From: Irineochytrium annulatum
Taxonomy: Eukaryota; Chytridiomycota; Chytridiomycetes; Chytridiales; Chytridiaceae
Reading direction: 5' to 3'
Assembly: GCA_027600665.1 (NCBI GenBank)
Contig: JADGJL010000606.1
Coordinates: 1 to 17,357, forward strand
DNA: 17,357 bases
In this document: positions 17,066-17,357 of the stretch, one piece after another
Layout of the letters: each line of letters starts with the position of its first letter
Numbering within the stretch: the stretch's first letter is position 1
Translations under genes and position numbers: made by a program
The notes under the pieces: model-generated
What the model was told of the DNA's origin: nothing
Seen by the model: only the letters and a program-made list of their open reading frames with translations
Databases searched by the model: none

Positions 17066-17357
17066 GTGTGCCTACAATATACATATGTGGTGTACCTAAT
17101 TAACAGTATCATAGGTACGACTGTCTTTAGTTAAATCGCGTGGAGAGGCATCATATGCCCTATACTTCGTCTTGCCAGCCGTTACGAGGTATCCTCATGA
17201 GAAATTTCATCAAATGTTGTATTTCCAAAGTAACATAAAGGCGACCTTACAAAACGAAAAAGGGCCATCTCCGCCGTATTCTAAAGAAGTTTGAGGGACA
17301 CCATGAAAACGATGAAACGAGAAAGAAAGGATTGTACGGGATAACCTAGTATAGACC
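17066..17357. other. 3' flank of the CNB-protein gene; no further gene seen
   Basis: AT-rich sequence to the window end, expected to hold the 3' untranslated region. No AATAAA is present on the plus strand. A 7-bp inverted repeat (GTACCTA at 17092-17098, TAGGTAC at 17112-17118, 13-nt loop) lies 27 nt after the stop codon and may fold in the transcript. Confidence 0.5.

Overview
The window looks like nuclear DNA of a zoosporic (chytrid-like) fungus. It has GC-rich exons with short spliceosomal introns (mostly 53-87 nt, GT...AG, recognisable branch sites such as CTAAC, CTGAC and TTAAC). The gene set includes RNA polymerase II subunit RPB3, a ZNF511-type zinc-finger protein, fungal-style seven-transmembrane receptors and a protein with two cyclic-nucleotide-binding (CNB) folds, a family often linked to flagellated cells. 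The lineage is inferred from gene content and style; no single sequence proves it. I see no sign of prokaryotic, viral, transposon, CRISPR, rRNA or tRNA content.

Layout, left to right: (1) RPB3, minus strand, 275-1231, two exons. (2) A very large short-chain dehydrogenase/reductase (SDR), minus strand, 2025-4636, two exons, with low-complexity blocks inserted in the Rossmann fold and a charged C-terminal helix. (3) A ZNF511-like three-zinc-finger protein, minus strand, 5599-8110, three exons, with a roughly 570-residue disordered tail. (4) and (5) Two tandem paralogous 7TM receptors, plus strand, 8252-10149 and 10525-12387. Each has six exons with identical exon phases, a large third intracellular loop and a 27-nt microexon inside TM6. 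(6) A small hotdog-fold acyl-CoA thioesterase of the ACOT13/THEM2 type, minus strand, 12758-13536. (7) A large two-CNB-fold protein, plus strand, 14001-17065, three exons.

Genes 1-3 are in tandem on the minus strand. Gene 3 and receptor A are divergent across only 141 bp. Receptor B and the thioesterase are convergent, and the thioesterase and the CNB protein are divergent. Nothing shows co-regulation as a pathway. The receptor pair is the most distinctive part: a recent tandem duplication in which the membrane core is nearly frozen, while the loop facing the cytoplasm has diverged except for a few short conserved islands. A receptor pair 1.6 kb from a CNB-fold protein is suggestive of cAMP/cGMP signalling, but that link is inference only.

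All exon structures were worked out by hand from reading frame, splice consensus and (for the receptors) paralogue comparison. The least certain junction is the second intron of the CNB protein.
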